Assembly (NCBI GenBank): GCA_036397995.1
Contig: DASWHX010000213.1
Location: 1-29,279, forward strand
Direction: 5' to 3'
From: DASWHX01 sp036397995
GTDB taxonomy: Bacteria; Bacteroidota; Bacteroidia; Cytophagales; Cyclobacteriaceae
Length of the DNA stretch: 29,279 nucleotides
Numbering within the stretch: the stretch's first letter is position 1; each line of letters opens with the position of its first letter. This document shows positions 18,201-25,300 of this stretch, piece after piece. The notes below the pieces were generated by a model. The model was given only the letters and a program-made list of their open reading frames with translations. It did not search any database and was not told the DNA's origin. The position numbers were made by a program, and so were the translations under genes.

Positions 18201-19405
18201 GAAGTCAGGATAACGAAATTAAAAGAAGAGCGGTGGAAAATAACTGGCTGGCCCAGGGGACCGGGCTCACAAATCCTTTCACTCAACGGCAAACGATTGA
18301 CATTGGACTTCGCGCAACCCTCGAACCTTTTAATGATTTTAAAATTCAGCTCGATGCCAAGAAAACCAAGTCCTCCACTTTTCAGGAGATTTTCAGATAC
18401 GATGAAGATTCATTGACCTTCAGGTCATTGAACCCCACACGTTCAGGAACTTTTTCAATTTCTTATATCTCAATCAATACCGCTTTTAAGAAAGACCGGT
18501 CAGATAACAGTTCTCCGCTGTTTGATGATTATATCGCATACAGGGAGGTGATCAGACAACGACTGAATGATTTGAATAGCTCCGGTGAATATAATCTCAA
18601 TTCACAAGATGTTCTTATTCCGGCATTTATTGCAGCATATAGTGGAAAGAGTGCCGAAGAAATAAAGCTCAGCCCGTTCCCCGGTACTCCCCTTCCAAAC
18701 TGGAGAGTTGACTACAACGGCCTTTCAAAAGTTGAAGCCTTAAAAGATATTTTTTCATCGGTAACTCTTACACATGCGTATAATTCAACATATTCAATTA
18801 ATAGTTTTACTAATAGCCTTTTGTATGAAGAAGGAGTTGGATTGGACAAAGACATTGAAGATTATCCTCTTGCATCAATTGTAAATGAGAATGGAGAGCT
18901 TGTACCAATTTATATTATCAACCAGGTAGTAATTACAGAAAGATTTAGCCCTTTGATTGGACTTAACGTTAGAACCAGGAGCAGGCTCACCGCGAAAATT
19001 GATTATAAGATTGAACGGACAATGACGCTAAATTTGTCCAATACCCAGATCACGGAAATTAAATCCAATGACATTGGCTTTGATTTCGGTTACACAACCT
19101 CGAATTTCACCCTCCCTTTCAGGGTTCAGGGAAGAACGGTTGCCCTTAAAAATGATTTGACATTCCGAATGAACTTCTCAGTTCGCGATACCAGAACTCA
19201 CCAAAGAAGAATTGAAGAAGGCAGCACAATAACCAATGGAAATGTCAATTTCCAGCTCCGACCTAATATTAATTATGTTTTGAATCAGCGCCTGAGCTTA
19301 CAAGTTTATTTTGAAAGGAATATAAATGAACCCAAAGTAACTAATTCTTTCAAGCGGGCAACCACTGCATTCGGAGTCCAGATTCGATTCAGTTTAGCAC
19401 AATAA
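12269..19405 (+). CDS. sprA: SprA, outer-membrane translocon of the type IX secretion system
   Basis: A 2378-residue giant, close to the roughly 2400 residues of Flavobacterium SprA and P. gingivalis Sov. The N-terminus has a signal peptide (hydrophobic about 8-25, cut near SGSA). Recognisable family segments are FVTLDFGGKWQRIDNPAIP near residue 184, then a VGEKLQVTANYDNNNSFDF stretch with TGYEEDIIKKLEIGNVSLPL, GEGTSYVDDFEG near 850, WANELRVSDFD near 1514 and many alternating beta strands up to the C-terminus. SprA forms the very large beta barrel through which T9SS cargo crosses the outer membrane, and in gliding species it is needed for motility. The only usable start is TTG 12269; TAG at 12260 closes the frame upstream and no ATG precedes the signal peptide. 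The gene is intact, and sits between ruvA and gcvH as in other Bacteroidota. Confidence 0.95.
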   Translation: MVPQKLRRLLSISVGLFIAINFFLAKVSGSAYGYYYQTQNTKSDSLRIKEDSLNNLQYNPSRLPTFQQRDRFGDPFSNFTSPSPLLLSDPASLKLDLEMDSSNNYTIYEKIGEINYRPTSTITFDEFNRYQTNKLLKEYWKTKSESLDGESAVSGRNLIPPIYVSPVFDRLFGGSYVELEPRGFVTLDFGGKWQRIDNPAIPVRQQRSGGFEFDQQISMNVVGKVGEKLQVTANYDNNNSFDFENNLKVEYTGYEEDIIKKLEIGNVSLPLNNSLISGAQNLFGLKTQLQFGKLFVTAVASTQRGKTDALEIESGGVQKRDFELRASDYDENRHFFLSHFFRQNYERWLSQIPQVSSGLNVTRVEVYVLNKNSTTQSLRNIVALMDLGEGFRVRRDAGGLPLPVVEPLGGINSPAANNSNGLFLNITDPQISRSSDLIKETLENQFNLINSTDFEVVNSARLLDPSEYFIHPQLGYISLYRKLQNDEVLAVAYEYTYNGRPFKVGELREDYTARPENEVAYLKLLRPRKINIRDQFNKIIPTWDLMMKNIYSLNSNQISKEGFQFRIIYRDDRTGIDNPSLHEGIETKDVPLIGLLGLDKLNPSNDPPPDGNFDYVEGLTINPVSGLIIFPVLEPFGEHLRKIFERNNEQDLIQKYAFDTLYATTKADAELQAERNKFFLKGSFQAGSSSEIILPGINIAEGSVRVLSGNTPLQEGIDYTVDYNFGKVTIINEGVVNSGNRLKITYEKADLFNFQSRTLLGTRMDYRVSNDINFGGTILYLNERPLISRISIGDEPTRNMKYGFDVNVRKDSRLITKMVDALPFLQTKELSAVTFSGEFAQIVPGTSNIVDGEGTSYVDDFEGIATPFHLGNTHQAWAIASTPVTPDNKFDPSGNMRNDLSFGYKRAKIAWHVIDNVFYRSGRSLRPDNIGDQELSNHYVRGVRPQEIFPARDNEIITGFEGIFDIAYFPTERGPYNFNPSFISSDPKSNWGGITRPVTSEVDFDKSNTEYLEFWLLDPFIDGTNGRVLDGSLNTNNTTGGELIFNLGSISEDVLKDGKHAFENGLPADGSLNNVTQNVWGRVTDATYLNDAFDNSAGARVNQDVGLDGLKNADEQALYPDFSALADPAADDFRHYLDPSFDQLDAKILERYKDFNGLEGNTPLSSTFSNSQFPDNEDLDSDNTLNDLEEYYEYSVSLNPGQLTIGSKYIVDAVTSNVDLPNGSRETVTWYLFRIPVRNFDRKIGNIQGFKSIRFVRTYLTGWEQPVVLRMSKFRLIGSQWRRYTRSLEENRFDQLPETDFTDFTVSVVNIEENSQGGGVNSPYTLPPGFRRDRDNTSVIERNLNEQSMRLCVEDLSDKDARAVFKNVDIDLINYGSIKMFIHAESDNAVDDEITGFLRLGTDFTENYYEIEVPLKITPADVSTNDPNIQRLVWPLENEINIDLDLLYQLKARRNRTRNPDEFGFRYSEPYTDGLRNYNITIVGRPELSTILGLMIGVRNPGSPDRSSKSVCIWANELRVSDFDRKAGWAANANVNVKLADLGTISGSTRYTTPGFGGVQTKISERERKETLEWDIATNLALDKLLPRGTGLKIPMYASYQQSVITPEFDPKDPDIPLEQTLATISNTEEERNYKNIVQDKGTRRSLNFTGIRKTRNNPESRSDFWDIENFSFTYAYSDFKRSDFNIESYLLKNQRGSIDYNYAYDPLYIEPFKNVKFLNSPHLKLLKDINLNLLPNSFGLRGELDRRFIKTQYRNENLDIGSIEPTYEKSFFFNRNYTLGWNLTKAISLNYTARTNAIIDEPEGDIETQEEKDEIWDNILDLGRTKTFTQNVNASYKLPFDKLPLIDWVSADYQYTAGYIWTAGSVNLRDSLGNIIRNDRTNNVSGKLDFLKLYNKNKFLKDINSPVKRPVDPKADTVQRPNFGALKGVLRLIMSLRSINMTYSLNESTILPGFLPEPSYFGQDDGLSAPGWGFVFGSQDNEIKRRAVENNWLAQGTGLTNPFTQRQTIDIGLRATLEPFNDFKIQLDAKKTKSSTFQEIFRYDEDSLTFRSLNPTRSGTFSISYISINTAFKKDRSDNSSPLFDDYIAYREVIRQRLNDLNSSGEYNLNSQDVLIPAFIAAYSGKSAEEIKLSPFPGTPLPNWRVDYNGLSKVEALKDIFSSVTLTHAYNSTYSINSFTNSLLYEEGVGLDKDIEDYPLASIVNENGELVPIYIINQVVITERFSPLIGLNVRTRSRLTAKIDYKIERTMTLNLSNTQITEIKSNDIGFDFGYTTSNFTLPFRVQGRTVALKNDLTFRMNFSVRDTRTHQRRIEEGSTITNGNVNFQLRPNINYVLNQRLSLQVYFERNINEPKVTNSFKRATTAFGVQIRFSLAQ

Positions 19406-19409
19406 AATT

Positions 19410-19438
19410 TTTGCAATTGAAATTTCCGTGTATTTTTG
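19410..19438 (+). promoter_or_regulatory. Bacteroidota-type promoter for gcvH
   Basis: TTTG (19410-19413), a 17-base spacer and TATTTTTG (19431-19438) match the consensus TTTG-N17to23-TAnnTTTG without a mismatch. It begins 5 bases after the sprA stop. It overlaps the TTG at 19436 that could otherwise serve as an upstream start, so it helps fix the gcvH start at ATG 19457. Confidence 0.6.
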
Positions 19439-19456
19439 GTGCAAAAAACAAGCGAC

Positions 19457-19837
19457 ATGAATTTTCCTGAAGAACTGAAATATACAAAAGACCACGAATG
19501 GATTAAGATTGAAGGTGATGAAGCGACAGTTGGAATTACCGATTTCGCTCAGAGTGAACTGGGCGATATCGTTTATGTTGAAATTGAAACTGCCGGCAAA
19601 TCTTTATCCCAGGGAGATGTTTTTGGAACAGTTGAGGCCGTTAAAACGGTGTCTGATTTGTTCATGCCGGTTTCTGGAGAAGTGGCCCAGGTGAATGCTG
19701 ATTTGCAAAACAAGCCGGAAATCGTAAACAACGATCCATATGGGAAAGGATGGATGGTTAAGCTGAAGATTTCCAATTCGAATGAAACAAAGGGTTTACT
19801 CTCAGCCGCGCAGTATAAGGAAGTAATTGGCCAATAA
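19457..19837 (+). CDS. gcvH: Glycine cleavage system H protein
   Basis: A 126-residue lipoyl carrier, exactly the family length when started at ATG 19457 (MNFPEELKYTKDHEWIKI). The biotinyl/lipoyl fold shows GITDFAQSELGDIVYVEI and the lipoylation site with Lys63 in VEAVKTVSDLF. The H protein shuttles the methylamine group of glycine between the P, T and L proteins of the glycine cleavage complex in the cytoplasm. The other subunits are not in the window. A TTG seven codons upstream is open but lies in the promoter box and would give an unusual leader. The VanZ-like gene follows after 3 bases. Confidence 0.96.
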   Translation: MNFPEELKYTKDHEWIKIEGDEATVGITDFAQSELGDIVYVEIETAGKSLSQGDVFGTVEAVKTVSDLFMPVSGEVAQVNADLQNKPEIVNNDPYGKGWMVKLKISNSNETKGLLSAAQYKEVIGQ

Positions 19838-19840
19838 TTT

Positions 19841-20212
19841 TTGATTAATAAATACTCTATAGCCAGCCTTGTCTGGGCAATTTTTACAGGGACTTTGACC
19901 TCACTTCCCGGCACTTTGATCCCCCGGATTACGGGAACAGCCAATTTTATTCTGGACAATGTGAGTCATATTCTTTTCTTCCTTATCCTGGGTTTTCTGG
20001 TAGGAAAGAGCCTTTTATTCCAATTTCCATCTTTTGGTCCTCAAAAAGCTTTTTTCCTGACATTTTTTATCTGCATTGGCTATGGTTTTGCCCTTGAATT
20101 AGTCCAAATACCGATTCCGGAGAGAGTTTTTGAATGGAGCGATGTTTTTGCAAATGGGTTTGGAGCAATTTTTGGAGCATCTATAAGTGTTTTATTGAAG
20201 AAAGCGAATTAA
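19841..20212 (+). CDS. VanZ-like family membrane protein
   Basis: A 123-residue inner-membrane protein with about four hydrophobic segments and the VanZ-family signature: N-terminal WAIFTGTLTSLPG, then DNVSHILFFLILGFLVG, the GYGFALELVQIPIPERVFEWSDVFANGFGA segment split over about 80-110. The family is named after the glycopeptide-resistance accessory protein VanZ, but short VanZ-like proteins are widespread and mostly uncharacterised, so no antibiotic resistance should be read from this. It starts 3 bases after gcvH at TTG; no in-frame ATG precedes the first membrane segment. The gcvH-VanZ pair next to sprA is a frequent Bacteroidota arrangement as I recall it. Function is unknown. Confidence 0.85.
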   Translation: MINKYSIASLVWAIFTGTLTSLPGTLIPRITGTANFILDNVSHILFFLILGFLVGKSLLFQFPSFGPQKAFFLTFFICIGYGFALELVQIPIPERVFEWSDVFANGFGAIFGASISVLLKKAN

Positions 20213-20231
20213 AATAACCTGGGAATTTTAT

Positions 20232-20239
20232 TATATTTG
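20232..20239 (+). promoter_or_regulatory. Candidate promoter -7 element for tonB
   Basis: TATATTTG fits TAnnTTTG exactly and lies 37 bases before the tonB ATG. No TTTG is visible 17-21 bases upstream, so only one box is supported. Confidence 0.35.
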
Positions 20240-20276
20240 TTAGAACTGCTTTTCTAAATTTTCTAAAAAATAGCAT

Positions 20277-20951
20277 ATGGAAGCGAAGAAAAACCCAAAA
20301 GCTGACCTTACAAGAACATCCGGTTTATTCCTGAATGTTGGGCTGGTAATCAGTCTATTGTTGGTGATCTCTGCCTTTGAGTATAGATTCTATGACGATG
20401 GAAGCCTGGTTAACCTGGGTCAGGTGAAAGATGAATTTGAGGATATGTTGGAAATTCCTCCGACGGAACAGCCGCCGCCTCCTCCTCCGAAAATTCAGCA
20501 GCCAGAAATCATTGAAGTTCCTGATGAAGAAGAGATCGAAGAGGAAATTGAAGTAGATCTTGATGTTGAGATTACTGAAGAAACGGTAATTGAGAATATT
20601 ATTATTGACGAAGCCCCTGATGAAGAAGTAGCTGATGATATTTTTAACATTGTTGAGGATCAGCCGGATTTTCCGGGAGGTAAGTCAGCATTTTACGATT
20701 ATGTGGCCAAAAATATGAAGTATCCAACAACTGCCCGACGGATGGGTACTGAAGGAAGGGTGTATGTTCAGTTTGTAGTTGATAAGTCGGGGAACATTAC
20801 ACAGGTAGAAGTTATCAGAGGCATTGGAGCCGGTTGTGATGAAGAGGCTGAACGTGTTGTAAAAGCATCACCAAAATGGAAACCAGGTAAGCAGCGTGGA
20901 CAACCGGTGAGAGTAAGGATGGTTCTTCCTATAACCTTCAAACTAAATTGA
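20277..20951 (+). CDS. Energy transducer TonB
   Basis: A 224-residue TonB-family protein. A short basic cytoplasmic start (MEAKKNPKAD) is followed by one membrane helix (about 16-34), a periplasmic linker with seven prolines at 66-71 and nearby, a very acidic stretch (about 80-125, rich in Glu, Asp, Ile and Val), and the C-terminal TonB fold (about 133-224: FPGGKSAFYDYVAKNMKYP, EGRVYVQFVVDKSG, WKPGKQRGQPVRVRMVLPI). With ExbB/ExbD it would pass proton-motive force to TonB-dependent outer-membrane receptors; neither partner is in the window. The acidic linker is common in Bacteroidota TonBs, unlike the Pro-Lys/Pro-Glu linker of E. coli. It has its own candidate promoter and a strong terminator. 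A broken copy follows it. Confidence 0.93.
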   Translation: MEAKKNPKADLTRTSGLFLNVGLVISLLLVISAFEYRFYDDGSLVNLGQVKDEFEDMLEIPPTEQPPPPPPKIQQPEIIEVPDEEEIEEEIEVDLDVEITEETVIENIIIDEAPDEEVADDIFNIVEDQPDFPGGKSAFYDYVAKNMKYPTTARRMGTEGRVYVQFVVDKSGNITQVEVIRGIGAGCDEEAERVVKASPKWKPGKQRGQPVRVRMVLPITFKLN

Positions 20952-20970
20952 TTCTAATAGAATTTGAATG

Positions 20971-20994
20971 AACCCGGCAAGACCGGGTTTTTTT
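20971..20994 (+). terminator. Intrinsic terminator after tonB
   Basis: A 7-bp perfect stem (AACCCGG with CCGGGTT, 5-base loop CAAGA) is followed directly by a run of T residues. It lies 19 bases after the tonB stop and should end the tonB transcript before the second copy. Confidence 0.85.
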
Positions 20995-21073
20995 ATTCCC
21001 CTCTTTTTCAGTCTTGTTTTCAAATTTAGACATTTCTTTCCCCTATCCCTTCCCCGGTATTTTTTGCTGAAAT

Positions 21074-21125
21074 TCATTGAAATTGGGCTGATCATTGTGC
21101 TATTGAGTATCTCATTTTTCAATGA
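21074..21125. repeat. 9-bp inverted repeat upstream of the broken tonB copy
   Basis: TCATTGAAA (21074-21082) and its reverse complement TTTCAATGA (21117-21125) flank 34 bases just before the start of the truncated tonB copy. This may be chance in AT-rich DNA or a regulatory hairpin. Confidence 0.3.
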
Positions 21126-21141
21126 TTAAACAAAATAACCT

Positions 21142-21426
21142 ATGGAAGCGAGGAAAAACCCGAAAGCAGACCTTAACAAAACCACAGGGCTGTTTCTGAA
21201 CGTTGGCCTTGTTCTTAGTTTGCTAATGGTGATTTCAGCCTTTGAATGGAGATTTTATGATGATGGCAGCCTGGTTGATTTGGGTCAGGTGAAAGATGAG
21301 TTTGAAGATATGTTGGAGATTCCTCCCACCGAGCAGCCTTCTCCGCCTCTAACTTTCCAAAAGTTCCAAACTTTTGGAAAGTTTACGGAATCAACCTCTA
21401 TACAACATTCGCAAGTTGTTCCTTGA
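21142..21426 (+). pseudogene. Truncated second copy of tonB
   Basis: The first 69 residues are about 87% identical to the intact TonB just upstream (9 differences), covering the cytoplasmic start, the membrane helix and the conserved GQVKDEFEDMLEIPPTEQP segment. Homology stops at the proline run. The last 25 codons translate the nested palindrome at 21351-21383 and then the 3' end of yicC on the other strand, so they have no TonB character, and the periplasmic receptor-binding domain is missing. Comparing the first 68 codons I count about 27 synonymous and 9 amino-acid-changing codon differences, so the copy was under purifying selection before (or despite) truncation. The stop lies 29 bases inside the convergent yicC gene. 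It is most likely a remnant, though a short membrane-anchored peptide could still be made. Confidence 0.85.
21351..21383. repeat. Nested perfect palindrome at the tonB break point
   Basis: Two 15-base arms are perfect reverse complements around a 3-base CCA spacer. Each arm is itself a small palindrome: the element is AACTTT and AAAGTT half-sites in alternation, separated by CCA, CCA and TGG. It begins exactly where homology between the two tonB copies stops, and 15 bases beyond the yicC stop. There is no T-run on either strand, so it is not a classic terminator. It resembles a repetitive extragenic palindrome or small mobile palindrome. Confidence 0.85.
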
Positions 21427-22276
21427 TTTTTTCCAACTCATCCTTCATTCCCACAACAAGCATTTGTATATCAGGGTCATTGGCTTTTGACCCAATGGTA
21501 TTAATCTCTCTCCCAATTTCCTGAGAAATAAAGCCAAGTTTCTTACCGGCATTATCTTCTTTTTCAAGAACTTCAATAAAATAGCCAAGGTGATTTCCAA
21601 GTCTTACCTTTTCTTCTGAAATATCAATCTTTTCGATGTAATAGATAATTTCCTGTTCCAGTCGATTCACATCCGCTCTGTCATTCCCAATCAACTCCTG
21701 AAGATTACCGGTTAATCTATCCTTGATTTTCTTTATCCGACCAGGCTCATACTCATCAATCTTTTTAAGCAAGTCATTAATGGTATTCACGTACTCCTTG
21801 AATTTGGATTCCAAAGCTTTCCCTTCTTGCAACCGAAATTCATCACAAGCCTTCAGAGCATCCATCAAACAATCACGTGAAATCTGCCATGCCTGTTCTG
21901 CTTGCTCGCTCTTTGTTTCATTCATCATAACATCTGGAGACTGAATAGCTATCCTGAACAAGTCATCATGTGGCGCGATCACACTGTCTGCCAACCTGCG
22001 CAACTGCTCATAGTATTGTTTAAAAAGTTCTTTATTGATTGCCACAGAAGTGATGGGGTCATTTTTTGCCCGAATTTCAACCTCAATAGTTACTTTGCCG
22101 CGAATAAGTTTTTCAGTTATGATATTTCTAATTTCCATCTCCTTCCCGTTAATCGCTTTTGGAAGCCTGATGCTAACATCAAGAAACCTGGAGTTAAGAG
22201 TTCTGATTTCAACTGTTGATTCGAAATTTGGGTTTTCCTTTGTACAGGTGCCGAACCCTGTCATTGAACTTATCAT
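21398..22276 (-). CDS. YicC family endoribonuclease
   Basis: A 292-residue protein of full YicC length and layout. It begins with the hallmark MISSMTGFG (also ALNSRFLDVSIRLP-like text, here TLNSRFLDVSIRLP) and ends with the conserved C-terminal domain containing EEKVRLGNHLGYF, GKKLGFISQEIGREINTIGSKAND and a final coiled helix. YicC proteins are cytoplasmic oligomeric endoribonucleases linked to stationary-phase survival and sRNA turnover in E. coli. In many bacteria the gene precedes gmk; here it instead faces the tonB remnant. It is read leftward, 56 bases after the large outer-membrane gene. A TATCTTTA box at 22299-22306 on this strand could give it its own promoter, but the -33 half is weak. 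Confidence 0.95.
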   Translation of the reverse strand: MISSMTGFGTCTKENPNFESTVEIRTLNSRFLDVSIRLPKAINGKEMEIRNIITEKLIRGKVTIEVEIRAKNDPITSVAINKELFKQYYEQLRRLADSVIAPHDDLFRIAIQSPDVMMNETKSEQAEQAWQISRDCLMDALKACDEFRLQEGKALESKFKEYVNTINDLLKKIDEYEPGRIKKIKDRLTGNLQELIGNDRADVNRLEQEIIYYIEKIDISEEKVRLGNHLGYFIEVLEKEDNAGKKLGFISQEIGREINTIGSKANDPDIQMLVVGMKDELEKIKEQLANVV

Positions 22277-22332
22277 TCAGTAATATTTTTTGACAAGTTA
22301 AAGATATTTATGCAAACTGAAACTGAAGGGGA

Positions 22333-25300
22333 TTAAAAATCAAAACCAAAGGATGCCTGGAACTTCGGGGTTCCTCTTTCAAAATTTTCAACAGGCCAGG
22401 CAAGATCAAATTTCATAAAGAATCCAAGAATTACAGTTCGTAATCCTGCCCCAAAACTTTGCAGCCATGGACTCCGGTAATTCTTGATTTCACTCCGGAA
22501 AATTCCTCGGTCTATAACCAGGGTATTTACTTCATTCTTTTCGCTAAAAGGGTTCGGCCCTGTCCACGAAGATCCAATATCATAAAATCCGATAAATTGC
22601 AGGTTCCTGAAGAAGTTTGATGAAATTGGTCCTTTATAAAAATATTTGATTACAGGAAATCGAAGTTCAGCATTTAATACCAGTGCATCATTTCCATAAA
22701 AAGTATTATAGCTGAAGCCACGCAAAGGAGTTACATATTCAAGAAAAAGCAAATCACTGTTATCACTGTTTCTTGCAGTATACAAAGGGCTGCCCTGATT
22801 CTCTGAATCACCCCGGTTCTTGGTTTTTGAAAATAACCAGTTATCAACACCACCAAGCAGGTAATTTTGGGGATTCCTTCCGAAAAACTTCCCGTAGAAA
22901 ATGCGCGTAGCAAAAACAAACTCTCTGGAAATTTTTTGGTAATGCCTGAAATCGAAAGTCAGATTACTAAAGCTTTTGTCTTTATCTGTTATCCCTTCCC
23001 AGTGTTTAAATGTAATTTTTACCCTGGTGCCTTCAATAATGTTCATTCCCCTTGATATGCTATTATCATATACCAGTTCACTGTTTATGCCCACATAATT
23101 TCTGTTTATGGTTGCGGCCCTTCCCGGTGGTATCTGCCCACCTAACAAGGCAAAGTCAAGATCTTCAAATTTAGTATTTCCAAAAAACGGCTTCAGCGTA
23201 AACCTGGAACGAACTGATAGCGGATAGCTGGCGCTTAATTCAATAATATTCTTCTTGTATTTTTGAGGCACGTCCTCCGCCGTTGGCCATTCCATTACCC
23301 TTCTGTAGAATCTGAAACCATAGTCTATCATTCCGCGCAAAAATTTATACTCGCCAACAAAATCGCCGCTTCTAAAGTCGGTTGTCCCCATTACACTTCC
23401 GGTAAAACTATGGTCTTCCAGGATGTCTTTCATTTGAGTCTCAATCAGAATTCCAAATCCTATCATGGGGTCAATCACCCAGGAGGTTACCAGATTATCA
23501 GCACTAAACCGGGTTTCATAATCAAGCGGACCAAATATGGTTTTCTGAGTTTGAAATCTTCTGTACTGACTTAAAAAAGATTCAGGCTGATCAATTCTCG
23601 CCTTGGATTCCAATTCCTTATCAAAAACATAATTATCTGTATCTATAATATCCTCTTTAGCTTTTGATTGCTGAACTGAATCCGGCTTAGAAAAATCTAC
23701 CTCTACCTTGTTGCTCCGGTTTACCAGGTTTTGTCTCCTCCTGTCGGTAATAAATCTGGCTTGTTTTACAGATTGCCTTTTAGTTTGAGAAGTGAAAATG
23801 CTACGGTTACGATCAAAATTGTAATCGATATATATATTGGAAACATTTTCGTTTTCCATTACAAACGCCGCTCTTCCTAAATTAAAATTAAGGTCATAAT
23901 ACCTTATATTATTACTGAAATTGCTGACTTGGCTGTAAATGGAATCTATCAGATTATAATTGAATACATTTTGAATTCCTTTCTGATCAGACAGGTAATA
24001 AAAGTCAGAATAATTTAAGGCCAATGGACTTACATCCTGACTAAATGTATTGGTTACGCGGTTCAGGGTTAGGTTAGTCGTATCAAGATTGTAAAGGAAC
24101 AAATTAAAATTATCACCCAAATCTTTATACGACTCAGACACAACGCTTAAGGTGTCATTTGCCCGGTTTGAACTGAATAGAATAATATTGCTATTTGGAA
24201 TGAAGACCGGATTAATTTCATCGTACAAGTCATTGGTTAACCTCTTAATTCTGCTTCGTGTTACTGAAACCAGATACAGATCATTTATTCCGGCCACATC
24301 GGCACTCATTATTGCCAGCCTTCCATTTCCTGAAAAATTAAAAGAATGAACTTTTTCAAACCGTTCAAATCTTGTAGGAATTCTTGTGCGCGTGGTTATG
24401 TCATACAACCACAATGTGGTTCTGGCCTTTTCATAATTTACTACACCCAGTGTAGTGTTATCCGCCCACCCTAGCAATGGAGACTGGTAATCTACTTTCT
24501 GATTGATAACTTTATAACCTCCCGACAGGACTTTATCTTCGTTCTGAGTATCTAAATCTCTTATCCATACAGAATATCTGCCATTGTAGTTTCTAACATA
24601 GGCCAGTTTCGTTGCATCCGGACTTAATTTTACCTGGCTGTAATCAAATCCTTTTCTATTTTTCTCTAAAACCTGAAGCGCATCTGCAGGATCAACATAA
24701 TCGGTTGAAACAATTTGTTCTATTTCGATATAAAAGTCTTGCCAATCATTGAGGAATTGACGGAACGAAAGGCCCAACGTGTTGGCAATGCTTTTTTCCT
24801 CATTCCGAATTATCCGGGTTAGGTTTAGAATGTTCGAAATGGAACTCCTTCCGTAAGTCTCAGCTATATAATTCCAAATGGATTGGCCAGCCAGTCTTGC
24901 CTCTTCACCCGTTAGCCTGGATAATCTTAGACGTCGCTGAGCGGTAACGAAATCACGAATGTAATCATCCATTTCCAGGCTCCAGCCATTGGCTATGTAG
25001 GCAGAAGCTCCCTCCACAAACCAAGTGGGTAAATGGAGGAGATAAGCGCTTTGGAACATATCGGACAGACTTCCACCAAACATCATATCATTGATCAAGA
25101 GCCTGCTGGTGTTGTAAATGAGTTCCTGACGGAAATCATTTACCGTGCCCGGGTGAGCAATTTCTACATAGGATTTTATGAAATTCGTTTGACCACCTTC
25201 CGAGTAATCAAGATCATTAATGCCCACATTGCTTTGCTGGAGGTCAGCAATTGAATTGTAAAGAAACACTTTGGTTTTTGTATAAGGACTGTAGCCAATA

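Noticed and set aside
19436..19456. Upstream TTG start for gcvH adding seven residues
   Set aside because: It overlaps the promoter -7 box, and ATG 19457 gives the exact family length and N-terminus.
19841..20212. Teicoplanin resistance gene vanZ
   Set aside because: Only the general VanZ-like membrane domain is present, next to gcvH, with no other van genes.
21351..21383. Palindrome as an intrinsic terminator for yicC or the tonB copy
   Set aside because: The stem is perfect but neither strand has a T-run after it; the real terminator of tonB is at 20971-20994.
21349..21426. New C-terminal domain for the short tonB copy
   Set aside because: The residues come from translating a palindrome and the reverse strand of yicC, so they are accidental.
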